42,999 bases of DNA, taken from positions 1 to 42,999 of the forward strand of contig JABANP010000451.1 of NCBI GenBank assembly GCA_013115135.1, in the 5' to 3' direction. The notes beneath the pieces are model-generated. The model worked only from the letters and a program-made list of their open reading frames with translations, had not been told where the DNA came from and made no database searches. Positions 21,125 to 32,800 of this stretch are shown here, in pieces; position 1 is the first letter of the stretch; each line of letters begins with the position of its first letter. The stretch comes from Perkinsus olseni (lineage: Eukaryota; Perkinsozoa; Perkinsida; Perkinsidae). The translations under genes were made by a program, and so were the position numbers.

Positions 21125-23219
21125 AACAGGGGAAGCCACCTTTCAGGCGGCTTACAAAATGCTGATTGCAGTCAATCCAACTCTCTACACCCTTTTTGTT
21201 TGTCATGACTATCAACCTCTTTTCGCGGTTCATAGTATGCCTTTGCGAGTGATGCGGATCAGTGCTTCGGAGCCTCGCGGCTGGCTGTGATGGTGATGGT
21301 GACGTAGGAAGAGGCCTAATCATAGGCGACCTCTCTTCTGCAGTGACCGTCTGTGATACCCCCAATTCGCGCGAATCAACTATGGTAACTTTCCTTGTAT
21401 TATACTTTTATGAAGGGGCACTAATGACTCGGAGTGGACGTCTCTTTGTCAGAGCAAGTCCCAGTTGTTATCTTGTTTTTCTTCATTCATGCGCCGTGTT
21501 TCAGCACGGGTGCCGATTCTATTCATGACGTTCTCGTTACGACAATTTTTATGTTTTCATTTCATTATACTTTTCATTTCTGTGGATCAGCCGCCTTTGC
21601 TTCTATTTCTTCGCACCCTTTCGAAGGGTCACTATTGTACGGTGTTCGCTTGGAGGAGGAAGAGTGAAGGATCTCCCCAGGATACTCATGCGTAGAGCCT
21701 CGACGGTAGAGGTCTTAGTAGTTATTTCTCTGTCACATTTCGTTTTTGCGCTTCATATTGTTGAAACGGTTTATTACTCATTTCTTCAAAATTACTTGTC
21801 GATCTCGACCTCGTCGTTCAGCGAAGGTGAATAGAGTTAGATAAATGAGAAGGTTTCGCAGAACTCCTCAGTTAGGACTATATTCAATCGCCAGCGAGTG
21901 TTGTGTTGGTGCCGTCTGAGAGAAAAGAGTGAGCAGCTTACCGTGGAGGAACAGCGCACACCTCAGACGGGAGGCCAACGTTGGGGGTGCTACTCCGCGG
22001 ACTACGACCTTGCTGCTCTCTTCAACGTGCTGCACGGAAAAATCATTTTTCAAAAATGCACCTGCGCGAGGGTTGCCCTGATTCGGGGCCCCGAACGTAC
22101 ACTGTATTGGTCTTCCCACTTGAGGAGAAGGGCGATACGATAAAGGGAAAGGGAGCGAAGAAAATACATTTCCTAAGGACAAAGTATATTCCCTTCAGCA
22201 TGAAATTCCCAATGACGTAGAGGATGGGATAAATAGATGCAGGCTGCATCATGCGGCTGACTGGCCAAGGTAGCCGGGGCAAAGCGGACTGCGTTGCCCG
22301 CAGCAGAACTGGTGTGGTCCATATGTCACAGACCAACGGTCTGAGACCGTTAAGAAGGTCTTAATAAGAACAGCCTGTAACGCAAGAGCAGCCCACGATG
22401 AGCTGCCAGACAAACCGAACCACAAGGCGGTGGTCGCTGCTCACCGGACTGAAGCTTATTTTCGCACCCTTGATGATGGTTGACTGGTGCTCACCGCGAG
22501 CACCAATACACATTGATTCATACATTGATAACTAGTAGCGCTTGAATATATGCACTAGCTTCATCTGTGCGGAAGATGCTCCAACGGCTCATTGCACAAC
22601 CGATCGTCGTCTTCGTTGTGCGACGGTGAAAAATTCCTCTACTCGCCCGAATTTCATTCTCGTCGATCAGTCTTCGACGATCAATGCCAGACACCTCGCT
22701 CGCCCTCGACATTTTTCTAAGCAGTCTTTTGCATTTTTGCCCGAAACCCCATCCCTTATACTGGCGTTCAACTTCAGAAAAACTGTTTAGTCGCTGTCCT
22801 ATAGACGCGCGTGCCGCACAGCGCGCCGGCGAATTTCCGGGCGAGCGAGATTTCTTCCTTAGAAAATAAGATTTTCGCACCGGAAGGGAGGGGCGTGTTT
22901 TGGGCGTGCGCAGCGGCCGCATGAGCTTGCGTACAAGGCGATAGTTATGAGGAAGGCTTGCTTAGTTATGAGGTTAGACTCCTTAGAACAGGCACGTTTG
23001 CTCGTCCCACCCCTCCCCCTGTCTCCCAAAGGAGCCATTGTTGCGGTGCTACTTCTCGGGCTACGGCCTCGCTGCTCTGCTCAAGAGCTGTGTTATTGTT
23101 TTTAGAGTACCACTGTTACTTGCTCTCATAGATCTCGAGAGGTCATGGCGAGGGCTGCTCAATCGAGAGTGTCGCCCGCGGTGGAAGTTGGTGTGGTTGC
23201 ATGAATCTTTTTCTCTATC
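21125..23219. other. 3' flank of copy C and spacer before the HPR-like gene
   Basis: 21170-21900 is the conserved 3' flank. 21890-22606 repeats blocks found after copy B. From 22607 to 23219 the sequence is unique. It is rich in short open frames on both strands, but no exon chain was supported. It should contain the promoter of the gene at 23220. Confidence 0.5.
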
Positions 23220-24407
23220 ATGTCCTTGGGGCAACCTAAGCTACACCGGGTCTCACTATGTAGAAAAAAAATCGGCAAGTTTTTTCGTAGTTCCAACTTT
23301 CCCTATGACGAGCTCCGTCCGACTTCGGCAACCTCTCCGATCGCTGCCAGCTTTGCAACATCCATCATCGGTCCTGGAATGGAGACCGCTCGAAGAGCGT
23401 TGGAAGATATCTGTTGCGCACGGCGAAGATTTCGGAACTCCCTTCCGATCGTGGTGGAGGCCTTTGATATCCTTTCGAGGCATCGGCGGGTGGACGCGGC
23501 GTTGGGGGAAGTAGTGGGCGAGTGGATCGCGGAAAATCACGACCCGAGATTCGTACAGATGTGGATAGGCCAAATGGTTGCGGTGGCTTATTCTGCCGTC
23601 TGCATGCGTCAAGATAAGATACTTAATTGGGTGGCAGAGGTGGTGATGGAAAGATACGCGCTCGAGCAGCTAACAGTTGATGGGATATGCTCGCTAGCGG
23701 CTGCCTTTGCAAAATTACACTTTTTTAATTCGACGGTTTTTGACAGAATTTTGGATGAAATTAATGAGCGTGGTTCGGCGTTGACGGCGAAACAGTACGC
23801 TGTACTCACCCATGCCATGGCTTCGGTGGGGCATAGGAGAGGAGGGAAGAATCCTTTGCCAAGCTTGGAAGATACGGATAGGTTGAGTGTAAGGGAATCC
23901 TCATCGATCATCTGGGCGTGCGCTACTCTCGAGTGGGAGTGTGACGTGAGGGTGATGAAGCATGCAGTGGAATGTTGCAAGCGGAGCGATGCTAGCATGA
24001 GTTCAGTGGATGTTAATAACATCATTACGGCCCTGGCTTATGGTAGAGGAAATTCTGATCAAAAAATTGTAATTCCGGTGGTCCGCTGCTCCCTCGAGCA
24101 CTCGAAGTGCAGGCTGACAGCATCGTATTCTCGGCAGCTTGCGGCGCTTCTTTCGGAGTATCCTGAGGTTATAGGTCGACTTACGATAGGCGAGCTGGAA
24201 CGGGTGAAAGATACGCTGGGAAGATATCGTTGTGAGAGGGGGGAGGTTGAGACGAGTGCGATGGAGAATGCAGTGATGGAATCTTTGGCGGGGATTGCGC
24301 ACAGCGAAGGTTTTGGATTCCAAGATTCTTCTAAAGAGGTTGGATGGTACACGGTGGATATCATAATTGATGTTGATGGTGGTTGCTGCTGTTTCTCGGA
24401 AAAGTAA
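23220..24407 (+). CDS. Helical-repeat protein, HPR/RAP-like (putative organellar RNA-binding)
   Basis: A single 395-aa frame with no evident intron. From residue about 55 to 330 it is a run of paired alpha-helices of 35-40 residues with a common rhythm (IGQMVAVAYSAV, ICSLAAAFAKLHFF, YAVLTHAMASVG, SSIIWACATLEW, NNIITALAYGRG, RQLAALLSEYPE). This resembles the heptatricopeptide/FASTK-like repeats of alveolate RAP-domain proteins, which act on organellar RNA. The C-terminus (WYTVDIIIDVDGG) could be the first strand of a RAP domain that is then cut short. The N-terminal basic stretch (RVSLCRKKIGKFFR) would fit organelle import. A decayed copy lies at 8010-8335. The helical repeat is clear, the family name is a moderate call and the role is inference. 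Confidence 0.6.
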   Translation: MSLGQPKLHRVSLCRKKIGKFFRSSNFPYDELRPTSATSPIAASFATSIIGPGMETARRALEDICCARRRFRNSLPIVVEAFDILSRHRRVDAALGEVVGEWIAENHDPRFVQMWIGQMVAVAYSAVCMRQDKILNWVAEVVMERYALEQLTVDGICSLAAAFAKLHFFNSTVFDRILDEINERGSALTAKQYAVLTHAMASVGHRRGGKNPLPSLEDTDRLSVRESSSIIWACATLEWECDVRVMKHAVECCKRSDASMSSVDVNNIITALAYGRGNSDQKIVIPVVRCSLEHSKCRLTASYSRQLAALLSEYPEVIGRLTIGELERVKDTLGRYRCERGEVETSAMENAVMESLAGIAHSEGFGFQDSSKEVGWYTVDIIIDVDGGCCCFSEK

Positions 24408-24424
24408 TATGCTTTCGACTTGTG

Positions 24425-24900
24425 CTACTCAATGATCTTCGATAGCGCGTCATCGTCATAGGGGCGCCTGAAGGGAACTCCCTCACTGGGGCCCAGGGAA
24501 TGGGTTGCTTTCTTACTACTGATGATGACCTCTTCACGACCGTCGTTCGCTGACTCGCGATGAGCGATGATCGACCTCGGATAGCCCAGCGGGATTCCGG
24601 GGGTTCTTCCGGCGGAAACTTGAGTCATTTAGGACGGCGGACGTAGAAGGGTTGTGTGAGACCTTGTAAGAGAGTTGAGTCCTCATCCATCGACGGTGTC
24701 GGGAAGCCTGAAGGTTCAGTGAACTCGGGTTCGCCGTATATTATCGACCGCCTCAGCGTTTTTAGTGGGTGGGCATCAGCGAGTATCAGCTCGCCGTTTT
24801 GCCACGTCACGTCACTTGGGCGTCACCCAGCGTTGGCGACCCTGCAAGGTATCACTTCCACTGCGATTGTGCATCCGGGCCCGGGACTCCGGGGTGGGAA
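24425..24900 (-). CDS. Small multi-exon gene, function unknown
   Basis: Two minus-strand frames join through a 44-nt GT-AG intron (24619-24662). The protein reads ...TWQNGELILADAHPLKTLRR..., crosses the junction as STLLQ|VSAGRTPGIPLGYP, and ends RRPYDDDALSKIIE at a stop at 24425. A further upstream intron (about 24818-24854) would continue the frame towards 24900, but the start was not found. The gene is convergent with the HPR-like gene, with only 17 nt between the two stops. I recognise no domain. Polar, loop-rich composition. Confidence 0.5.
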
Positions 24901-25234
24901 CTATTTCGATGGGTACCGGTACTTGGTCGCGTCGAGTTAGTTTATTTATCTTGGGGGATCCGGGCTCAAGTATTCTTCTTTTTTCTCATGTCTCGTCTTA
25001 GCCTCTTCGTTTTTATCTCGCTTCAGGGCATGGCACTCAGCTTTGTTGATGCAACTGTGGTTCTAGCCCCCACCATGTTAGCTTACTTCCCTCACGTCAC
25101 TTTCTCGTGCGAACAGACTTTTGATGGTTAGTGGGTCAGAATCTTCGTCTAGGTGGAAGTAGGGAGGAGGGCGTATCGTGGTGGTGATGGGCGTGCGGGA
25201 CGGTTGTTTGTCGCCGCAGGCCGTTCCCTTTAGT

Positions 25235-27773
25235 ATGCCCGAAAAGATTTCCTGCAATGTGTGCTGCTTCCCTTTCAATGAAAAGGATCGGTTGCCGATG
25301 GTGAGGATCGAACCAGGGACCTTCGGCATGGGAGCCTGTTGCAGACCCTGGGTATGTGCGGCCATACGTACTGTCGGGAGTGCATCATCAAGTTGGTGGA
25401 ATCTGGTTGTGTATCCCGAGTTGGGTCGTGGGATCCGATCAGCGGCCCCGCCCAGTGTCCGGAGTGTCGGGTGTGGTCGGACCCGATGTGCATCAAGTAG
25501 GTCGTCGGGCTGCTGAATTGTGAGCGAGAGCAGGCGGCTTCGGTGGTTATTTAAAAATCGATGGGGTGGGGTAGATTTGGGCGAAATTTGGTACTTGTCT
25601 AAGCGTCTACAGCGGTGATGCGCTTCGTACGGCTAGTTAGTGCGAATGGGATGCGCGTATTGGTGTAGCATGAAAATCTCTTCAGGGTTTCGCATGTTGC
25701 CCGATGAACCAAAGAAAATTGGGATAGGGCGGCTGCGTTGTAGTTCACAATTTGATCTATATTGAGGAAATGGAAGGTAGACCAAGTTTAGCAAGATCGC
25801 CTGTATGTCACCACCTCCTCAGACCTAATCGTGTGCTCATCGGCAACCTTTTCCCGGAACGCCAGACAAGGTTGAACCCAACAGAAGCTTACACCCCGTC
25901 AGTTGAGGACCGTCGAGAGAGTGCGGGTAGGATGAGCTGGAACGTTGACCGGTGCACGGGAAAAGGCCGCAGAATCCCATTCCTGCTTCGAATGGACGCA
26001 GAGAGTGGTTAGGAGCTTAGTGGAAGTGAACGGGGGATTTCCGCTTCGTTCTCCGGCGGGAGGAAGGGTCGATATCGTCCCGTTCCGCCTAGAATACACG
26101 TAAAGGGTGGTTAGTGACACTGCAGAAGTGGCTAGTAGATTCCTCATTGCTTCTTTGGCAGTCTCATCCGTACAGACGACAGCAGCGCCATCATCTCCAG
26201 TAGCAGCAGGAGCGGCTACGGGGCGTGGCAGACAGGGGTGGGAGATGTATACGAGACAGGAGCCCCAGCCTATGGGATTGGAGGAGGGACCATTCGGCAG
26301 ATGTAGTACTACTCACGACGCTTCTCGTTGCCTCAATTCTCGGACGCGTAAAACTGGATGTCCGCTCACAGTCGATAATCTTCGTCGTCTACTGGGAATG
26401 ATGAACGATCTAGGAGCAATCTTCTCTCCTTCCCAAACTGGTATTAACGGCAGTGCTTCCCATTGTGAGACCGATCTCTGATACAATGGTGGGGATGGTG
26501 GTCAGCGGGGACGAGAGATAGGCGACCAACGGCGTACTCGAGGTTCAGTATTCAATGCTCAGTACCTCGGCAGTTCTACCAGATTTAATTTGAGTTGAGC
26601 GGGTCATTTTTCCTCCAGGTACGTTCCCGACACAGCGCAATCCCCGACGGCAGGGAGATGCAGAGTGGGGTCTTCTGATTCAGTGTGCGAGTTCCAGCCG
26701 TCCCTTCGTTGTCTAGGTCGTCTCCCGAGCCACAAACTCCAAGTAGCCGTCGAGGCGAGTCTTGGAGCGAACCCTGGAGGAGTGCTGGTAGGGGCTCGGG
26801 TTCAAGCTGGGCTGTCCTCTCCCCGTGTTGTAGGATCGACAGATGGTGCGCCGCCATCAACGGCAGGGAATGGGAGGTCGGCGCCCCGTACGGACAATGG
26901 GTGGACCAACCCGTGGTGGTCGTCGGGAGGAGCTGATACTGACAGTAGGGAGAGGGCCTCGCTACAGTTAGAAGGGGGTGCTTCATGCGTGGCACGCATT
27001 GCGTGCTTATTGTATGATATCGTGACAGCTTGCCACCAGGCTGGTGGCACCAGCAGGACCACAGTCCTGCGTCGTGGACGGCCCTTTAGCACGTGCTGAG
27101 TGGGCTCAGCCAGGTGGCAGTCTTGTATGGCAGGTGGAGTGAGTTGGCTAGAGGCGGCTAAGAAGAGCGGCAACATCCCAATGAACATCGGCCAGTGCTC
27201 TTCGGTGGAGGAGGACGACCAACAGCAGCAAGAAGAAGAAGGGGGAGGGGCGTCTCCGGAGACGCCGCCGTTGCCCAGCAGAATTCCGATGCCACTGAGT
27301 CTTCCGGAGTCTGTGCAGCTGCCGAAGAGGATCCCGATACCGGTGGAATGCAAGGGCGAGTGGAAGTCTGGCTGGGCGGACAAGGAGAAGCCATCCGCTG
27401 TTTTGAGCCCAAGGAGTCGGTACTGGGACTTCGGCAAGGAGGAGCCGCAGGGAGTGGGAGGGGCGGCATCGAATGTGGGTCGGGCAGGAGGGATCAAGTG
27501 GGACTCTGGAGCGCCAACAGCGGCCACTTGGCAAGGCCTCCCTCCGGTAAGAATGACCGCGAGAAATTGCTGCGGTGATTGCCTTGTGCATGGCAGCCGC
27601 CGCCAGTCCCGTCTGGCGAGGTTGCTGGTGGGCAGCGGAGACCTCCTCCGAAACCTAAGTCCCGGCCACCGACTCTGGCGGAGTTGGAGGCGAGGAATTC
27701 AGGGCGACCTTGTCAGATATCTGACAGTAAGCAGGCCCTGTCTTATCAGCAGGCTGGGTTTACGTGGCGATAA
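25235..27773 (+). CDS. RING-finger protein with proline-rich tail, copy 1
   Basis: Exon 1 (25235-25300, MPEKISCNVCCFPFNEKDRL...) joins across a 44-nt intron to exon 2 (25345-25496). Together they give a C3HC4 RING: CNVC, then CGHTYCREC, then CPEC. Exon 3 starts at 25823 (KPNRVLIGN). The middle (26000-27100) was not fully resolved. From 27127 the frame VSWLEAAKKSGNIPMNIG, an acidic Gln/Glu stretch and PxxP-rich sequence continue to 27561, and 27579-27773 ends the protein (RPPPKPKSRPPTLAELEARN). A RING normally binds a ubiquitin-conjugating enzyme, so an E3 ligase with SH3-type ligand motifs is the likely role. A paralog with the same order of parts follows directly. Exon limits in the middle are uncertain. 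Confidence 0.65.
25301..25344 (-). other. Intron of RING gene 1 made of antisense tRNA-like sequence
   Basis: The 44-nt intron, read on the minus strand, contains CTCCCAT like an anticodon loop, then GGTCCCTGGTTCGATCC like a variable loop, T-arm and B-box. The T-stem pairs poorly, so it is not a functional tRNA. The GT and AG of the intron lie at the ends of the tRNA-like part. Confidence 0.55.
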
Positions 27774-27892
27774 GTTGATTGATTGTACTAACAGCAGCAT
27801 GGATGTTATTACTGTGATCCGTTTCCTCCAGCGCCGCTCTGGGTTGGGAGGGTGGGTAGACGAGACAGAAGTCTCAGTTTGTACTTGTCTGT

Positions 27893-29944
27893 GTGCTGGT
27901 TGACTTGGACGGAGAGACGTGCGCGATCTGCTTCGATGTCTATGACGGTGGAACGCACGCCCCGATGGTGAGCGAATGGGTCTTTTTGGAAGCCCTCGTT
28001 TACTCGTCATTCCTCGTTCAACCCGGAGTGGAGAGAGCCTCTTTCCGATCACACTCCAGGATTAGCAGTACGACGTATTGGGACAGGTACTCGGTCGATG
28101 TGGGCATACATATTGCCGTAGTTGTATCGATACTATGATGACACGGTCGAGCCAGAACGGAGTTCGATGCCCGGAGTGCCAGCGAGAGAGTGACGAAGCT
28201 TGTGTTGTGTAGGGCCGCGCAGTGGAAATGTTGTTCGGGAGGACCGCTGAACCTAGCATCAACCTGATGTATCGTTCTACTGCCAGGCCGAATCGAGTAT
28301 TACTGAGGCAGATGCCGACCACTCGCGATCTGCCGGCTGCGCAGACCTCTTCAATGGAAGAGGACTGCAGGGATGATGCGGCGTTAGCTGCTATATTGCA
28401 GATGGAGGAAGAGAGTGGGACTTATGCTCCGGCGTGAGCTGGTCTGATGCCGTGTCAGGTCTCGATGGGAACTGGGCGCCCGCTTCGCCCAGCAGGAAGG
28501 TCGAAACGATCCCAAACCCGTATCCGGAGGCTTCTTATTCGTTCTCGGGGATAGTCGAGGGTCCTTTCGGTCAGAGTAGGTGGGGGCATGGGTGTTGGAC
28601 TTGTTATCTCTGGACCGGTATTAGATGCTTTTGCGTGCGCCCTACGGCCACCTAGAACGACAGTGGAGCCCGAGGCGGAAGAGGCGGTAGGCAGTGTGGC
28701 AGGTAGCAGCCAGGCGAGTATACCTAGCATGGCGCCTCAACGCCCGATGACAGCCAAAGTGGTCCCGGCCACCGGGCCTGTGGGGGATGCTGATTGGGGT
28801 GTTGGCAGCCGGTGGGGGGAGGCTAGACGTGTTGATGCTATCGCGAGAGGGGCTGAAGCTACGGTCGGTATGAGCTCGAGCAACATGGGAAGAGATAGGA
28901 GCTTTGGGACGTCGAGGGCTCGAGAGGAGTTGAACGCGGTGTGGGACGACTGGTGGAAAGGCACGGCGAACAGTACGTTCCAGTCATTAATTGTATTGGC
29001 GCTCTAGCGTGGATCTTAGGAAGAGCACTCGGACGAGATCGTCTTTGCTTTTCAGATGGCTGTGAGTGGATCTGGACGGCTCGACGTAGTGGGAACATCC
29101 CACTCAATATCGGTGGCGCGGCGGAGTCGTCGGCCAACACTACAGATTCCGAATCATCAAGGCCACCCGAATGCTGGGGGTGCACTTCGACACGATGGGC
29201 CTTTGTATTCGCCTCCATCGTCTCCGCCGGAACTACAGAACCAGCCGATGGTTGCTATACCTCCTAGGCCGAGCCAGATTCCAGTGCCATCATCTGTCGG
29301 TGTCGTACCTGAGATGCCGTCGCCGCAAGTTGCGGCTGAGAGTCTCCCGCCCCTGCCGCAAGTCATTCCTCCTGCTATGTCGGTTCTACCCGGGGCACGT
29401 GCATCGAGAGACATCGATCCCTTACCAACTGTTCCACCAAGGCCACAGTATTCTCCACCCGTCGACCGTATTGGTGACAGTGCCGCAAGCCACGGAGCAG
29501 CTTGTCCGCCGCGCCGTGTCTACCCGGCAGATAGGGGAAAGCTAGGGTCCTCTGCAGGACGGGTGCGTGCTTCTCTCACGTTCGACTTATTTCTTTGTAG
29601 TTTTCTTCTCGCTCCTTCGTCAGACCAACAGCTCGAGCTCGGGTGCCAACACCTCACCTGACGACTCGCCGACTGATGATGATATTCCGAGGCGCACGGA
29701 GGTGAGTTCGCGGGGACCCTTCATGTCTAGGAGCTTTCCGAGAATTATCAATTTGACACAAATTTGTGAATCGTGAACCACAAGAGTCACCGCACTCGTC
29801 GCGTATAGAGTCTCAAGCACTCCTTGACAAGCAGCACGTGAGCCATCGTCATACAGGATATGATAGGTATCTCGAGGCATCGGTCGTACTCCTGAGAGGG
29901 GCAAGCTGCCTCCGAAGCCTGCTAAACCGCCGTCGAGGTCATGA
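27893..29944 (+). CDS. RING-finger protein with proline-rich tail, copy 2
   Basis: The RING is split as in copy 1. CAIC...VYDGG ends at 27967, a 119-nt intron follows, then 28087-28208 gives CGHTYCRSC and CPEC. The next exon (28287-28433) gives PNRVLLRQMPTT and an acidic helix DDAALAAILQMEEES that resembles a ubiquitin-interacting motif. A 25-nt intron (28434-28458) follows, then 28459-28575 and 28656-28972. An exon from 29026 carries SGNIPLNIG, matching copy 1, then proline-rich sequence (IPPRPSQIPVP, VPPRPQYSPP) to about 29540. The final exons (29601-29700 and onward) end between 29925 and 29944 depending on the last junction. No ATG is in frame before the first RING cysteines, so a 5' exon is missing from this model. 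Probable E3 ubiquitin ligase. Confidence 0.6.
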
Positions 29945-29951
29945 GGACCTA

Positions 29952-29983
29952 GTCATCCATAACCTGAGTATCGACCGTATTGG
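29952..29983 (+). repeat. 32-nt identical repeat, copy 1 (copy 2 at 32648-32679)
   Basis: The 32 nt starting GTCATCCATAACCTGAGTAT are identical at both places, while the flanks differ. A shorter version (TCGACCGTATTGG) also occurs at 29462. Confidence 0.85.
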
Positions 29984-30961
29984 ACTATGGTGGCCCAGTG
30001 GAGTAACCTCACTGGGGCTGCCTGATTCTTTGGGCGAAGAGATTGTTTATATACTTAGCCGGTAGTCGATAAATGTTTGCGGGACACAGGCGATGCTACG
30101 ACGTACTCATCATGTTAGCTACGTGATTGCTTCCTTTTAATTGAGGTGCGAGGTTTGGTTCGGGCTGACTCGTGCGGATGCTGCTTATGATGAGCCGTAA
30201 TGCTTTCCCCGGTCTAAGGCTGTTCGGTGACGTCGACTCGGGGTTTGACATCTTTTAATGGTTTTTCTTGCCCCCGAGGGACCAGGCTTCTGCAAAATTC
30301 TAACCCAACTGTCAGTCAGCCGACTGAGCACTACCCTATTGGTGAGCTCGGAGCTCTGATCTCATCGGTAGTTGATCAGTTTTTATGCCGTGGAATGGCT
30401 CCCGCCGCCATCAGCATCGGTCCGGGAGCAAGGAAAGGATAGGCGGAAACTGGTAAGGCCCGTCCATTGGAATCCCGAATTCTGAATTCGATACCATCTT
30501 CGTACCCGTTGACTGTGCGGAGTAGTGGTGAAAACACCTCCAATAAATTGAATCTATCTCTTAGGACCATAACAGTTTTCAGTTCGATTAACTGAGGGAG
30601 CCGTGCTTCGCTATCAAAAAAATTTTGACAAAAATGTAGCCTCGATCATAAGCGTCTACTTCAAGTCGTTAATACTTATACCAACCAGTAGTCAACCCGT
30701 ATTGAGAACTCATAATTCGTTTAGAACGAAAGCTGATTAATTACCGACCTCGTTCATTCAAGTAGAATTCGTGCGGGCTTATGATTCTTCTCTCTCAGTT
30801 CGAAGGGATTTTTCCATCAGTCAGTAAATTCCGGGGATCTGATGGGTGGACTCAATAGTGCGCGTGATGGCTACCTGAAGTAAGTCTTGTGAAAGCGAGC
30901 TAGTGATTATTGAGAAGACGGGTTCAGTTGCGTGCAGATTGGAGATTCGGTAGCATCGGTA

Positions 30962-30993
30962 CCGCTATTGGGTACTGCAGTACCTAATAGCGG
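30962..30993. repeat. 32-nt near-perfect palindrome
   Basis: Arms of 16 nt meet without a spacer at CTGCAG. One mismatch (G/A). The arm reads CCGCTATTGGGTACTG. Confidence 0.9.
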
Positions 30994-32800
30994 AACAGGC
31001 ATACGAGGAGGAACTCGATTCGAAGATGTCAGTGAGGGTATATTCGTTTTTTTCGCGGATTTTGTCCAATTCTCACGGATAAATCTCGCTCGCCCAGCAG
31101 GCTTTTCCATCGGAAATTTCCAGAAATTTCCAGAAATTTCCGCAAGAAATAATGAGGCTGGAAAGTAACGGAAACTTTGGGAAAAAAAGAGCGAGAAAAA
31201 AAAATTAACCACACGCAGGGGTCGCTTGTGGACGTGCTTCCGTTGCTCGATTCCAGGCAATTACTTATACGGGGTGTTCCTTGAGGGAAATTCCCCCCCG
31301 TTACACGGTACACGCTTCATGGCCCGCTCTCGAATATATCGATCAGTTGGGCACGCGCCAAACCTATAACGCATCAACTCCGCCTCCGCCTCCTACTTGT
31401 TTGCGTTGCATTTGGGGAATCCGAATCAGATTATCCGATCATTGCCTTCCCCGTCAGTGCCTCGTGTTTTACTTTGGTTTTCAGAGTCTGATACAGCTCA
31501 CATGGTGAAGCGTCCAGGACCAGATAGCGTCGGTGGTGTATTTTATTTCCGAGAAGTTCACGACGCCGTGCAGGATAGCCTATCCTGGATAGGTCGAAGT
31601 CCCAAAAAAAACTAAGTCTCTGCCAAGTAGGTGTAAAATTTCCAGTGGAAATTTCGGAAATGGAAATTTTGACGCGTTTCAGGAAATACGTAACACCCCG
31701 TAACGAGGGTAGAGGTTTCCCTCCTCGATCGGGTTGCCCTGGGTTCGGTTCCGCAATCGGGTTCTCTCGGTTACCTTGCGGGGTCGGGTGAGGTTTGGCC
31801 CGAACCGTTCGGGGTTCCCTAAGAGAACCTTCCCCTTCCTCACGCCTGCAGTTCGTTTTTTCCCGGACTTTGTGATTCAGTCCGCGGTACGGGAAGTCTC
31901 GGAAGTATCTTATCAGTCCACCCCGCTGCCCTCTCGGTGAAAATTATCTACTCGCCCGATCACCGTCTCAAGGAAAAGGTGCATCAGAGGATGACAAAGA
32001 AGACCGAAGAACGAATACCACCAGCGGGCAGGTTCAAAGAGAAAATCTTAGAGCGACTTGTAGCTAAGCGTGAGCGCGCGCCTTCTACGATGACCCATGT
32101 GGCTGTGGCCTGGATATATTCGATACTCAGCTGTACTTTCTGGGCGTTTATTTTAGCCAGAAACGGACGTCGAATTTGTTGTTCCAGGGTCCTCTTCAAG
32201 CTCGCTGCGCAATATGTTGTGGCAAATGCCAATGGCAACGACGGAGCTTCTGCCCAATCTTATAGTTCTGAAGTGCTCGCGGTACTTGTCAAACTAAGGC
32301 TCGTTTATGCTTGTTGACACAAGAGGCGACTAAGTGAAGCGCTGAGGTCAGAAGAAGCACAGGCAGCAGGCTTCTACAATAGAAGTGCTATTGAAAACTC
32401 TAGGACTTCTCTTCCAACGGTGGTGTCTAACTACAATGGCTGATAATTACAGTGATTACGTAGTACTCTTTCGTTCTCATAGTTGAAAGTCACTACAGCT
32501 TGTGTTTCTTGAATGAGCCTTTTGAAATGAGCAGCACGATAGATGGTGGAACGTGACAGCAAGGACTGAGCAATCGAAATATGGTTCGAAGGGGTCTAGA
32601 AGAGGTTGAATTTTCTCACCCTCAGGTGCCCGCCGTCGGTCGTTACCGTCATCCATAACCTGAGTATCGACCGTATTGGTCTACTGTTTTTGAGGAGGGA
32701 AGATGGTGGCCTACGGATGCCACACCCGAGAGGACTCGCTGTAGTATGGATACTCGCATGAAGCTCGTGCCCTTCCTGATGATCCCTCATCGAGCGCTGT

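Larger units (their letters stand above)
17873..22606 (+). repeat. Segmental duplication unit C
   Basis: Twin of unit B (10648-16550), with the same order of flank, gene, 3' flank and downstream blocks. It is shorter, mainly because unit B carries the 506-bp element and longer introns. Similarity ends near 22606, after GCTCATTGCACAACCG. Confidence 0.75.
29945..32800. other. Gene-poor repeat region
   Basis: No complete gene was found. The stretch holds the palindrome at 30962-30993, a zone of GGAAATTTCC-type words (31100-31145 and 31637-31690) with ACACCCCGTAAC/GGGGTG words between them that suggests an old repeat element, and a possible exon around 31950-32317. The frame there contains a basic helix (KEKVHQRMTKKTEERIPPAG) and one hydrophobic stretch (WIYSILSCTFWAFI), but it lacks an ATG at its start. 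Confidence 0.4.

Noticed and set aside
26802..27591. Long minus-strand frames opposite the RING gene tail
   Set aside because: They lie antisense to GC-rich proline/glutamine-coding exons whose frame is shared with the paralog; the minus frames are not conserved in it.
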